Below are positions 7,818 to 17,400 of a DNA stretch of 64,000 nucleotides, one piece after another. The position numbers and the translations under genes were made by a program. The notes beneath the pieces were generated by a model. It worked only from the letters and a program-made list of their open reading frames with translations, had not been told where the DNA came from and did not search any database. Numbering within the stretch: position 1 is the first letter of the stretch; the number at the start of each line of letters is the position of its first letter. The stretch is from Pseudomonadota bacterium (GTDB lineage Bacteria > Pseudomonadota > Gammaproteobacteria > Xanthomonadales > Xanthomonadaceae): the NCBI GenBank assembly GCA_018240435.1, contig JAFEFT010000038.1:32940-96939 (forward strand), read 5' to 3'.

Positions 7818-8552
7818 TTGGCGAGCATCGATGCCTTTCTTGAACTCGCCGACGGCGAGTTCGACCTGCCGCCGCGAACCCGCGCATCGCAACGCTTCTT
7901 TCCGTCCCCGCAGGCGCGGGGCGGGCGCGATCCGGCCGCCGCCCGCGAGCGGCGTTGGATCATCGCCTTCGTCGTCCTCGTCGATGTCGTGCTGCTGCTG
8001 GCCCTGCGCTGGGCGATGCAGGTGACGCCGGCCGCCCGCCGGGTCGGTGATCGCCCGCAGCTGGTGTTCATCGAACTGCCGCGAGCCCTGCCGCCGCCGC
8101 CGCCGGCGCCGCTGCCGGCCGTTGCATCCAGGCGCACGCAAGTACCGATGCCGCCGACCCTGGTGCGACCAGCGCCACCACCGCGCCAGGACTTGCAGGC
8201 GGTGCGGGTACCGACGGCGCCGTCCGGCCCGGTGTCGTCGCTGCCGGTCGACGCCACCGGCTACACCCCGTTCGGCCGCGTGCCGGCACCGGCAACCGCG
8301 CCGCCGCCGCGCGATCTGCTGGCCCATCGCAGCACCGCCGGCCTGTTGCCGGGTGGCGACCGGCCGTATCGCGCGGCATTGCCGGTACAGGCGTCGAAGC
8401 TGGACAAGGCGGTGCGCGCGATCCAGGCACTCACCGGTGGCGGAGCCTACGATCCGTGCCCGGACTTGCGGGCGCAGATGGCCGACATCAACGATCCCGA
8501 TGCCGTCGAGCGTGCCGAGCAGCACTACGAGCAGGCCTGCTCGGGGCAATGA
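7818..8552 (+). CDS. proline-rich bitopic inner-membrane protein of unknown function
   Basis: A 244-residue protein that I do not recognise. It begins with a TTG codon preceded by a near-perfect AAGGAGG at 7804-7810. That ribosome site decides the start. Residues about 1-46 are polar and cytoplasmic, WIIAFVVLVDVVLLLALRWAM (about 47-67) is one membrane span, and the rest is a proline-rich periplasmic stretch with PPPPPAPLP and APPPR runs. The layout is like TonB, but no TonB C-terminal domain is visible. The C-terminal part contains a Cys pair (YDPCPDL, EQACSGQ). It sits 81 bp after nfuA, and a strong hairpin follows. Confidence 0.75.
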   Translation: MASIDAFLELADGEFDLPPRTRASQRFFPSPQARGGRDPAAARERRWIIAFVVLVDVVLLLALRWAMQVTPAARRVGDRPQLVFIELPRALPPPPPAPLPAVASRRTQVPMPPTLVRPAPPPRQDLQAVRVPTAPSGPVSSLPVDATGYTPFGRVPAPATAPPPRDLLAHRSTAGLLPGGDRPYRAALPVQASKLDKAVRAIQALTGGGAYDPCPDLRAQMADINDPDAVERAEQHYEQACSGQ

Positions 8553-8565
8553 GCGATGCAAACGA

Positions 8566-8590
8566 CGAGGCCCCGCCAGGCGGGGCCTCG
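8566..8590. terminator. bidirectional GC-rich hairpin between convergent genes
   Basis: CGAGGCCCCGCC and GGCGGGGCCTCG form a 12-bp perfect inverted repeat around a single A. It lies 13 bp after the stop of the proline-rich membrane protein and 20 bp from the end of the convergent cytochrome gene. There is only a weak T-run on the minus side, so termination strength is uncertain. Confidence 0.65.
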
Positions 8591-8609
8591 TGCCGACGCC
8601 GGATGTGGC

Positions 8610-8972
8610 TCAGTGCTTCATCCGGCTCAGGTCGTGCAGCTTGCCCGGCAGCGTCGAAACGTAGGCGGCGATATCGGCGATGTCCTGATCGGACAAGGGC
8701 GTGGCCATGCCTTTCATGATCGGGTTGCTGCGGCCGCCGTCCTTGTACTCGTGCAGCACGCGGGTGATGTAGTCCGGATACTGGCCGGCCAGACGCGGAT
8801 ACTGGCCGTCGGCGGTGGCGTTGAAGTCGGTGCCGTGGCAGGCGGCGCAGGGCTTGGCCTTGTTGGCGCCGGCGGCGGCATCGCCACGCGCGGCCAAGGC
8901 GGTGCCGGCCAGTGTCGACAGGGCGACGGCGGCGATCAGATGGGTGCAGGCCAGGCGAAAGGAGTTGGTCAT
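8610..8972 (-). CDS. class I c-type cytochrome (c553/c4-like), secreted
   Basis: A 120-residue protein with an N-terminal signal peptide ending near TALA. It has one heme c site, CAACHG (residues about 42-47). The axial Met is probably in NPIMKGMATPLSDQDIADIA, the usual C-terminal helix pattern of cytochromes c553/c4. The C-terminus is GKLHDLSRMKH. It acts in periplasmic electron transfer, likely to a terminal oxidase, and the partner is not encoded here. The start at 8972 is 8 bp after the stop of the paralogous upstream cytochrome, so the two are an operon and probably a tandem duplication. Confidence 0.92.
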   Translation of the reverse strand: MTNSFRLACTHLIAAVALSTLAGTALAARGDAAAGANKAKPCAACHGTDFNATADGQYPRLAGQYPDYITRVLHEYKDGGRSNPIMKGMATPLSDQDIADIAAYVSTLPGKLHDLSRMKH

Positions 8973-8980
8973 CGGCGGGC

Positions 8981-9325
8981 TCACTTCTCGTTCGGGGTGC
9001 CGACGCTGGACAGGTAGGCGGCGATGTTGGCGATGTCCTGATCCGAGAAACTCTCGGCCTGCGCGCGCATGGTCGGATGCGAGCGTTCGCCCTTCTTGTA
9101 TTCGGTCAGGGCGTTGACCAGATACTGCTCGTTCTGGCCGCCCAGCTTGGGCACCCGATAGTTCGGGTAGGCATTCTTGTAGCCTTCGATGCCGTGGCAG
9201 CCGGTACAGGTCCAGACCAACTGCTTGCCGGCGACCGGATCGCCCTTGGCGAAGGCGGGAAGGGCGGTGACCGCCAGCGCGACGGCGGCGGTGATGAGGA
9301 AGAATTTCGGAGCGACCGGCTTCAT
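8981..9325 (-). CDS. class I c-type cytochrome (c553/c4-like), secreted
   Basis: A 114-residue protein with a signal peptide (MKPVAPKFFLITAAVALAV, cleavage near AFA). The heme site is CTGCHG, with the axial Met in HPTMRAQAESFSDQDIANIA. It is paralogous to the next cytochrome: both share LGGQ/LAGQ, EYK and the SDQDIA helix. Together they resemble the two halves of a diheme cytochrome c4 encoded as separate genes. ATG 9325 is chosen because the signal peptide follows it; upstream in-frame codons are Cys/Arg-rich and unlike a leader. The 411-bp region upstream is divergent to the efflux operon. Confidence 0.92.
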   Translation of the reverse strand: MKPVAPKFFLITAAVALAVTALPAFAKGDPVAGKQLVWTCTGCHGIEGYKNAYPNYRVPKLGGQNEQYLVNALTEYKKGERSHPTMRAQAESFSDQDIANIAAYLSSVGTPNEK

Positions 9326-9736
9326 CGCATGGCATCGTCGGCAGGGGCGAGGGGCGAAGTATAGCCAAACTCGCATCGCTTGCAGCCCAAAGACCGTTCG
9401 GCAGGCCCGGAGTCCGTGATCCACTCCACTTCCTGCCGAACGGATCGGCGCCCGTGGCCGGCCTTCGCGGCTGCAAAACCGCCGCCTCTCCGGCGCGGCA
9501 CGACCCCGCCGCGGTCGGGCCGCGAGCGGGCGCACGGATCGGCGCCGACGGCCTGCCGGCACCGGCCGGAGGCGCTCGGCAAATCGCCCCGATGCGCATA
9601 TGCCAAGCGTCACGGTGACTTCACGCACGAGCCAGGGCGTTGCCAGTGCGGTCACCATGGCGCACGTTCGGACCCGTTGCCTTTTGGCGGGTGTGATACC
9701 TGAATACAACACTAGACAATACGGAATCTGGCCGCG
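9326..9736. other. divergent intergenic region, no gene seen
   Basis: This 411-bp stretch lies between the divergent cytochrome pair and the RND adaptor gene. The overlapping frames of about 95-107 codons on both strands have Arg/Pro/Gly-rich translations without homology and are judged spurious. The middle is very GC-rich with short palindromes. The last 70 bp (about 9670-9736) are more AT-rich, with TGATACCTGAATACAAC and ACTAGACAATAC, and probably hold the efflux-operon promoter and an operator. No regulator gene adjoins. Confidence 0.5.
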
Positions 9737-10939
9737 ATGAAATCCATGTCCCCGACCGGCAACGACAAGTCCTTCTCCGCGGTCAGCGCGCGGTGCCGGC
9801 CGCCGCGACGCCGTCTGACCGCGCTGCTGGTGCCGGCGTTGGCGCTGTCGCTCGCGCTGGCGCTGCCGGCATGCAAGAAACATGGGCCGGGCGATGCGCA
9901 GGCGGCCTCGCCGTCGGCCTCGGCCAAGGGCGACAAGAAGGCCGCCGATGCCGTGCCCGTCGAAGTGGCCAAGGCGACGCGCCGTGGCATCTCCGCCAGC
10001 TACACCGGCACCGCGGCGCTGGATGCGCCCGACGAGGCGCAGGTGATCGCCAAGACCTCCGGCATCGTCCTGCAGTTGCTCACCGAGGAAGGCCAGCACG
10101 TGCGCAAGGGGCAGGTGCTGGTCAAGCTCGACAGCGAACGCCAGCGTCTGCAAGTGCAGCAGGCGCAGGCGCAGGTCGACAAGCTGCAAGCCAATTACGA
10201 CCGTTCGCAGAAAATGGTCGCGGCCCGGCTGGTCAGCGCGGCGGACAACGACCAGATCAAATACGACCTCGCCAATGCCCGCGCTGCGCTCGAGATGGCG
10301 CGGCTGGAATTGTCGTACACCGATGTGGCGGCGCCGATCGCCGGCGTCGTCGCGCAGCGGTCGATCAAGGTCGGCAATTTCGTGCAGATCAACAGCCCGA
10401 TCATCCGCATCATCGACGACAGCAAGCTGCAAGCCACGCTCAATGTGCCCGAGCGCGAGCTGTCCAGGCTGCGCGCCGGGCAGCCGGTGGCGATGGAGGT
10501 CGATGCGTTGCCCGGCAAGGCCTTCGCCGGCGTGGTCGATCACATCGCGCCGATGATCGACGCCGGCAGCGGCACCTTTCGCGTGGTCTGCCGTTTCGAT
10601 GGTGCCGGCGTGCTGCAGCCGGGCATGTTCAGCCGCATCCGCATCGACTACGACCGCAAGGCCGATGCGCTGGTGGTGCCGCGGGTGGCGCTGCTCGACG
10701 ACGGCGATGCACCGGCGGTGTTCGCGGTGCGTTCCGGCAAGGCGGTGCGGGTGCCGGTGAGCGTGGGATACACCGATGGCCAGTGGGCCGAGATTCGCGC
10801 CGGGCTGGCGGTCGGCGATGCCGTGGTGACCGCCGGCAAGGCGGCATTGCGCGACGGCAGCGTGGTCAGCGTCATCGCCGGTGGCGGCGCCGATGCATCC
10901 GCGGCGGCCTCGCCAGCCGCCGACACGACGGCAAACTGA
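9737..10939 (+). CDS. RND efflux periplasmic adaptor (membrane fusion lipoprotein)
   Basis: A 400-residue adaptor with a lipoprotein signal. The hydrophobic LLVPALALSLALALPAC has its lipobox Cys at residue 46. A lipoyl/biotinyl-like half (ASYTGTAALDAPDEAQVIAK), an alpha-hairpin (QAQVDKLQANYDRSQKMVAA) and a beta-barrel region follow, in the order usual for HlyD/AcrA-type proteins. It links an inner-membrane RND pump to an outer-membrane channel. No outer-membrane factor is encoded in this operon, so it must borrow one. The gene is followed at 12 bp by two RND permease genes. The long N-terminus before the signal makes a later start possible, but none fits better. Confidence 0.9.
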   Translation: MKSMSPTGNDKSFSAVSARCRPPRRRLTALLVPALALSLALALPACKKHGPGDAQAASPSASAKGDKKAADAVPVEVAKATRRGISASYTGTAALDAPDEAQVIAKTSGIVLQLLTEEGQHVRKGQVLVKLDSERQRLQVQQAQAQVDKLQANYDRSQKMVAARLVSAADNDQIKYDLANARAALEMARLELSYTDVAAPIAGVVAQRSIKVGNFVQINSPIIRIIDDSKLQATLNVPERELSRLRAGQPVAMEVDALPGKAFAGVVDHIAPMIDAGSGTFRVVCRFDGAGVLQPGMFSRIRIDYDRKADALVVPRVALLDDGDAPAVFAVRSGKAVRVPVSVGYTDGQWAEIRAGLAVGDAVVTAGKAALRDGSVVSVIAGGGADASAAASPAADTTAN

Positions 10940-10951
10940 GCGGAGGCGGCG

Positions 10952-13900
10952 GTGAACCGGATGCAACGCGCTTTCAGCCTGGTCGAGTTCGCGACTCGCC
11001 GCCGCGTCACCATTGCGATGGTGACGATCACCTTCGTGCTGTTCGGCCTGATCGCGCTGGGTGACCTCAAGGTCAACTTGCTGCCGGACATGAGCTACCC
11101 CACGCTCACCGTGCGCACCGATTTCGAGGGTGCGGCGCCGACCGAGGTGGAAACGCTGATCTCGCGGCCGGTCGAGGAAGCCGTCGGCGTGGTCAAGGGC
11201 CTGCGCCGGCTCAAGTCGGTCTCGCGCACCGGCGAATCGGACGTGGTGCTCGAGTTCGCCTGGGGCACCGACATGGACAAGGCCGGTCTGGACGTGCGCG
11301 ACAAGCTCGATGTCGTGCAACTGCCCACCGACGCCAAGCCGCCGGTGCTGTTGCGCTTCAATCCGTCGACCGAGCCGATCATGCGCCTGGTGCTGTCGCC
11401 GCGCGGCAAGGTCGCCGACGACGCCGACGGCCTGCGCCGGCTCAACGCGCTGCGCCGTTATGCCGACGAGGATCTGAAAAAGCGGCTGGAATCGGTCAGC
11501 GGCGTCGCTGCGGTCAAGGTCGGCGGCGGCCTGGAGGATCAGGTCGAGGTCGACATCGACCAGCAGAAGCTGGCCGCGCTGCATCTGCCGATCGACGCCG
11601 TCATCAGCCGCCTGAAGCAGGAGAACGTCAATGTCTCCGGCGGCCAGGTGCAGGAGGGCGCGCAGCGCTTTCTCGTGCGCACCGTCAACCAGTTCGCCAA
11701 CATCGACGCGATCGGCAACATGCTGGTGACGGTGCAGGCCGGCAGCAACGCCGCGCAGCAGGATGCGATCGCGCAGATGGCGCGCGTTGCCGCCGCGACC
11801 GGCGATGCCAGCGCGATGGCGGCGGCCGCCGACGTGCAAAGCAGCACCGGCGCCGGCGCTGCCCAGGCCGGCGGCGGCATGCCGATCCGGTTGAAGGACA
11901 TCGCCACCGTGCGGCAGGGCTACAAGGAGCGCGAGGGCATCATCCGCGCCGACGGCAAGGAAGCGGTCGAGATCGCCATCTACAAGGAAGGCGATGCCAA
12001 TACCGTCGCCACCGCCGATGCGGTGAGCCAGCGGCTGGCGCAGATCAAGGCGCAGATCCCGCAGGACGTGGTCATCACCACCTTCGACGATCAATCGCAG
12101 TTCATCCGCCACGCGGTCAGTGACGTCAAGACCGATGCGGTGATCGGCGGCCTGCTGGCGATCCTGATCATCTTCCTGTTCCTGCGCGATGGCTGGAGCA
12201 CCTTCGTCATCGGCCTGTCGTTGCCGGTGTCGATCGTCGCCACCTTCTTCTTCATGGATCAGTTGCACCTGAGCTTGAACGTGATGTCGCTCGGCGGCCT
12301 GGCGCTGGCGACCGGTCTGGTGGTGGACGATTCGATCGTGGTGCTCGAATCGATCGCCAAGGCGCGCGAGCGCGGCCTGGGCATCGTCGAGGCGGCGATT
12401 GCCGGCACCCGCGAGGTGAGCATGGCGGTGGTCGCCTCGACCCTGACCACGATCGCGGTATTCCTGCCGCTGGTGTTCGTCGAGGGCGTGGCCGGGCAGT
12501 TGTTCCGTGATCAGGCGCTGACGGTGGCGATCGCCATTGCCATGTCGCTGCTGGTGGCGATGACGCTGATCCCGATGCTCAGCTCGCTGAAAGGGCGCGC
12601 GCCGCTGGCGTTCCCGGAAGAGGCACCGCATCCGCGCTGGCAGCCGACTTCGACGCTGCAAAAACCGGTAGCGGCGGTGGGTCGCGGCATCGGCGGCGGC
12701 GTGCGCGGCGGCTTCTTCGGCATCGCGTGGCTGGTCGTGCGCATTTGGCGGCTGTTGTCCGCGATCGTCGGCCCGATCATGCGCAAGGCCAGCGATCTGG
12801 CGATGGCACCGTATGCGCGCGCCGAACGGGCCTATCTGCGCCTGCTGCCGGCGGCGTTGCAACATCGTGCGTGGGTGATCGGCGCGGCCTTCATTGCCTT
12901 TGCGCTGTCGATGGCGCTGGTGCCGATGCTCGGCGCCGACCTGATCCCGCAACTGGCGCAAGACCGCTTCGAGATGACGGTCAAACTGCCGCCGGGCACG
13001 CCGCTGCGCAGCACCGACGAACTGGTCGCCCAGGTCCAGCGCCTGCATGCGGGCGATGCCGGCGTGCGCACGCTGTATGGCGTCAGCGGCACCGGTACGC
13101 GGCTGGACGCCAATCCAACCGAATCGGGCGAGAACATCGGCAAGCTCACCGTGGTGATGGCGAACGGCGGCAACGCCAAGGTCGAAGCCAGCGAAACCGA
13201 ATCGCTGCGCAAGACGATGGCCGGCTATCCGGGCACGCAGGTGGACTTCAGCCGGCCGCAATTGTTCAGCTTCGCCGCGCCGCTGGAGATCGAAATCAGC
13301 GGGCCTGACTACGCCACCATCGAGCAGGCCGGCAAACGCATGGCGAAGATGTTGCGCGGCAACGCCCACTTCGCCGACGTGAAATCGACGGTCGAGCAGG
13401 GCTATCCGGAGATCCGCATCCACTTCGACCCCGATCGTGCCAGTGCGCTCGGCCTGACCACACGCCAGATCGCCGACATCGTGGTCAACAAGGTCAAGGG
13501 CAACGTCGCCACCCAGTACAACTTCCGCGATCAGAAAATCGACGTGCTGGTGCGTGCCCGGCCCGAGGATCGCGCTTCGGTCGAGGCCATCCGCGGCCTC
13601 ATCGTCAACCCCGGCAGCGCCAACCCGGTGCCGCTGTCGGCGGTGGCCGAGGTGCAGCGCACGGTCGGCCCCAGCGAGATCCATCGCGCCGACCAGGTGC
13701 GGGTGGCGATCGTGTCGGCGAACCTGCGCGGCATCGACCTGGGCACCGCGATCAAGGACGTGCAGCAGATGGTTTCGGCCAGCCCGCTCGGCGCCGGCGT
13801 CGGCATGCACATCGGCGGCCAGGGTGAGGAGTTGAACGCCTCGATCCGCTCGCTGCTGTTCGCCTTCGGGCTGGCGATCTTCATGGTCTATCTGGTGATG

Positions 13901-14419
13901 GCCTCGCAGTTCGAATCGCTGCTGCATCCATTCGTGATCCTGTTCACCATCCCGCTGTCGCTGGTCGGTGCGGTGCTGGCGCTGTGGCTGACGCGCTCGC
14001 CGGTATCGGTGGTGGTGTTCATCGGCCTGATCCTGCTGGTCGGCTTGGTGGTGAAGAACGCGATCATCCTGATCGACAAGGTCAACCAGTTGCGTGAGGA
14101 GGGCGTCGCCAAGCGGCAGGCGCTGATCGAAGGCGCGCGCTCGCGCCTGCGGCCGATCATGATGACGACGTTGTGCACGCTGTTCGGCTTCCTGCCGCTG
14201 GCGATCGCGGTGGGCGACGGCGCCGAGGTGCGCTCGCCGATGGCGATCACGGTGATCGGCGGCCTGCTGGTGTCGACGCTGCTGACGCTGGTGGTGATCC
14301 CGGTCGTCTATGACTTGCTCGACCGCCGTGCCGATGCCTACTACGTCGCGCGGGGCGCGCGCACGCGGGCGACGGTCGACGGCGATGACGCGCACGCCGG
14401 CGGGGTCGAAACGACATGA
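10952..14419 (+). CDS. RND efflux permease, first of a pair
   Basis: A 1155-residue hydrophobe/amphiphile-type RND pump with 12 predicted membrane spans and two large periplasmic loops. It keeps AcrB-like proton-relay residues: an Asp-Asp pair in GLVVDDSIVVLES (TM4) and a Lys in GLVVKNAIILID (TM10). It is about 100 residues longer than AcrB, partly from an Ala/Gly-rich insert in the first periplasmic loop (AAATGDASAMAAAADVQSST) and from a linker near LQKPVAAVGRGIGG. The start is a GTG with GGAGG upstream; an ATG three codons later is possible. The gene ends ATGA-overlapped with the second permease. The substrate cannot be read from sequence. Confidence 0.93.
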   Translation: MNRMQRAFSLVEFATRRRVTIAMVTITFVLFGLIALGDLKVNLLPDMSYPTLTVRTDFEGAAPTEVETLISRPVEEAVGVVKGLRRLKSVSRTGESDVVLEFAWGTDMDKAGLDVRDKLDVVQLPTDAKPPVLLRFNPSTEPIMRLVLSPRGKVADDADGLRRLNALRRYADEDLKKRLESVSGVAAVKVGGGLEDQVEVDIDQQKLAALHLPIDAVISRLKQENVNVSGGQVQEGAQRFLVRTVNQFANIDAIGNMLVTVQAGSNAAQQDAIAQMARVAAATGDASAMAAAADVQSSTGAGAAQAGGGMPIRLKDIATVRQGYKEREGIIRADGKEAVEIAIYKEGDANTVATADAVSQRLAQIKAQIPQDVVITTFDDQSQFIRHAVSDVKTDAVIGGLLAILIIFLFLRDGWSTFVIGLSLPVSIVATFFFMDQLHLSLNVMSLGGLALATGLVVDDSIVVLESIAKARERGLGIVEAAIAGTREVSMAVVASTLTTIAVFLPLVFVEGVAGQLFRDQALTVAIAIAMSLLVAMTLIPMLSSLKGRAPLAFPEEAPHPRWQPTSTLQKPVAAVGRGIGGGVRGGFFGIAWLVVRIWRLLSAIVGPIMRKASDLAMAPYARAERAYLRLLPAALQHRAWVIGAAFIAFALSMALVPMLGADLIPQLAQDRFEMTVKLPPGTPLRSTDELVAQVQRLHAGDAGVRTLYGVSGTGTRLDANPTESGENIGKLTVVMANGGNAKVEASETESLRKTMAGYPGTQVDFSRPQLFSFAAPLEIEISGPDYATIEQAGKRMAKMLRGNAHFADVKSTVEQGYPEIRIHFDPDRASALGLTTRQIADIVVNKVKGNVATQYNFRDQKIDVLVRARPEDRASVEAIRGLIVNPGSANPVPLSAVAEVQRTVGPSEIHRADQVRVAIVSANLRGIDLGTAIKDVQQMVSASPLGAGVGMHIGGQGEELNASIRSLLFAFGLAIFMVYLVMASQFESLLHPFVILFTIPLSLVGAVLALWLTRSPVSVVVFIGLILLVGLVVKNAIILIDKVNQLREEGVAKRQALIEGARSRLRPIMMTTLCTLFGFLPLAIAVGDGAEVRSPMAITVIGGLLVSTLLTLVVIPVVYDLLDRRADAYYVARGARTRATVDGDDAHAGGVETT

Positions 14420-17400
14420 CCGTCGCCGAGTTCAGCCTCAAGCGGCCGGTGACGACGATGATGTTCTTCGTCTCGCTGGTGGTGATCGGCCTGATCGCTT
14501 CGTTGCGGCTGCCGCTGGAGGCGATGCCCGACATCTCGCCGCCGTTCGTCGCCGTCAACGTCCCGTATACCGGCGCCACGCCGGCCGAAGTCGAGCGCAC
14601 CTTGCTGCGCCCGACCGAGGAGGCGCTGGCGACGATGAGCGGGATCAAGCACATGTACGGCAGCGCCGACGTCACCGGCGCCAACGTGTTCATGGAGTTC
14701 GGTGACTGGTCGCGCGATACCGCGATCATCGCCGCGCAGGCGCGGCAGCGGATGGACGGCATCCGCGACCAGTTGCCGTCCGACGTGCAGCGCTACTTCG
14801 TGCAGAAATTCTCCACTTCCGATCAGCCGGTGCTGCAGGTGCGCCTGGCCGGCAAGGGCGATCTTGGCGAAGACTACGACCTGATCGACCGGGAATTCGT
14901 GCGCCCGATCGAGCGCCTGCCCGGCGTGGCCAAGGTCGAGGTTTCCGGGGCGGCGCCCAACGAGGTCGAAATCGCCGTCGACCCCGATCGCCTGACCGCG
15001 CATGGCGTCAACCTCAACGACCTGGCGACGCGGCTGCGCGCGGTCAATTTCTCGGTGTCGGCCGGCGAGATCGACGATGGCGGTCGCCGTCTGCGCGTGC
15101 AGCCGGTCGGCGAGATCACCGATCTGGAGCAGCTGCGCAAGCTGCCGATCGCCAGCAACGGGCTGCGCCTGGGCGACGTCGCCGAGGTTCACCTCAAGCC
15201 GCAGCGGATGGGCTTCGGCCGCCGCCTCGACGGCAAGCCGGCGGTGGGCATCGACATCTACAAGGAACGCAACGCCAATCTCGTCGACGTTACCCGGCGG
15301 GCGATGGCCGAGGTCGATGCGATCCGCGCCAAGCCCGAGCTTCAGGGCATCGGTATCAACGTGATCGACGACGCCGGCAAGGATGTCACCTCGTCGCTGA
15401 CCGAGTTGGCCGAGGCCGGCGGCATCGGCCTGCTGCTGGCCATCGCGGTGCTGTTCTTCTTCCTGCGCGACTGGGCATCGACGCTGATGGTGTCACTGGC
15501 GATCCCGATCTGCTTCATCATGACGCTGGGCTTGATGTATTTCGCCGGCGTCACCCTCAACATCCTGTCGATGATGGGCCTGCTGCTGGCGGTGGGCATG
15601 CTGGTCGACAATGCGGTGGTGGTGGTGGAGAGCATCTACCAGGAACGCGAGCGCATTCCCGGCGATCCGCGCCGCGCCTCGATCGTCGGCACCCGTGCGG
15701 TCGCCATCGCGCTTTCGGCCGGCACGCTGTGCCACTGCATCGTGTTCCTGCCGATGTTGTTCGGTGCGCGCGACCAGATCAACATCTTCATGGCGCAGAT
15801 CGCGATCACCATTTCGGCGTCGTTGCTGGCATCCTGGCTGGTCGCGGTCAGCCTGATCCCGATGCTTGCCGCGCGCCTGCGCACGCCGCCGACGGTGCGT
15901 TCCGAAGGCGGCCTGATTCCTCGCCTGCAACGCGGCTACGCACGCTTGTTGCGCTGGACGCTGGAGCATCGCGGCTGGAGCGTGGCCGGCATCGTCGTGA
16001 TCATCGCGGTGAGCTTCATCCCGATCGGTTTCGTCAAATCCGACATGTTCGCCCAGGAACAGGCCGGCAAGACGCGCATCTTCTATCACTGGAAAGGCTC
16101 GTACACGAAAGAGCAGATGTCCGACGAAGTGCGGCGGGTCGAGCTGTTCCTGGAGGCCAACCGCAAGCGCTTCCACATCACCCAGATCTATTCGTACTAC
16201 AGCGAGCAGGGCGACGCGGCGACGATGCTGCGCTTCGACACCCAGCAGATCGCGGCGACCAAGCCGCTGGTGGAAGCGATCCGCAAGGGCTTGCCGAAGT
16301 CGGCGCGTGCCGAGCTTGGCATCGGCGACAACGGTGGCGGGCCGGGCGGCGATCCCAACCAGCAGGGCATCCAGGTGCAACTGGTGGGCGACTCCTCGCA
16401 GGTACTCGCCGGGCTGGGCGCGCAGGTGGTCTCGATGCTGGCGCACGTGCACGACGGCAAGGGCAAGCTGCTGCTGCATGACGTGCGTGTCGATGCCGGC
16501 GACCAGAACACCGAGTTGCAGGTGCACGTCGATCGCGAGCGCGCGGCCGCGTTCGGGTTCTCGGCACAGGATGTCGCCGGTTTCATCGGCATCGCCCTGC
16601 GCGGCACGCCGCTGCATGATTTCCGGCGCGGCGACAACGAGGTGCCGGTGTGGTTGCGGTTTGCCGGTTCGCAGTCCTATGGCCAGCGCGACCTGTCGCG
16701 CTTCACGGTGAGCACGCCCGATGGCCGGCAGGTGCCGTTGTTGAGCCTGGTCGAGGTGTCGACGCGGCCGGCCGCGACCCAGATCAATCGCACCGACCGC
16801 CAGACCACGCTCACCGTCAAGGCCAATCTGGCCGACAAGGTGACCACGCCCGATGCGCGCAAGGCGATGGAACGCACGCTGGCGGCGATGCGCTTTCCCG
16901 ACGGCTACTCGTACAGCTTCGACGGCGCCTTCCAGCAGGACGATGAGGCGGTGTCGCACATGTTCCGCAATCTCGCCATTGCCCTGGCGATGATCTACAT
17001 CGTGATGGCGGCGATCTTCGAATCGCTGCTGTTCCCGGCCGCGATCCTCAGCGGCGTGGTGTTCTCGATCTTCGGCGTGTACTGGTTGTTCGCGCTCACC
17101 GGCACCACCTTCAACATCATGGCCTTCATCGGCATTCTCGTGCTGATGGGGGTGGTGGTGAACAACGGCATCGTCCTGATCGAGCACATCAACAACCGCC
17201 GGCGCAGCGGCATGAGCCGGCTCGATGCGCTGGTCGAAGGCAGCCGCGAACGCCTGCGGCCGATCCTGATGACGATGGGGACGGCAATCCTGGCGATGGT
17301 GCCGTTGTGCGTGGGCAACACCCAGATCGGCGGCAACGGCCCGCCGTATTACCCGATGGCGCGCGCGATTGCCGGTGGCCTGGCGTTCTCGACGGTGGTC

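Noticed and set aside
9380-9703. Small open frames on both strands in the cytochrome-efflux spacer
   Set aside because: The translations are Arg/Pro-rich, the two strands overlap, and no ribosome sites or motifs are seen.
8981-14395. Very long minus-strand open frame (about 1800 codons) over the efflux operon
   Set aside because: Only its last 114 codons are real (the second cytochrome c). The rest is antisense to the RND genes, and its translation is a His/Arg/Asp-rich string without family motifs, as expected from high-GC codon bias.
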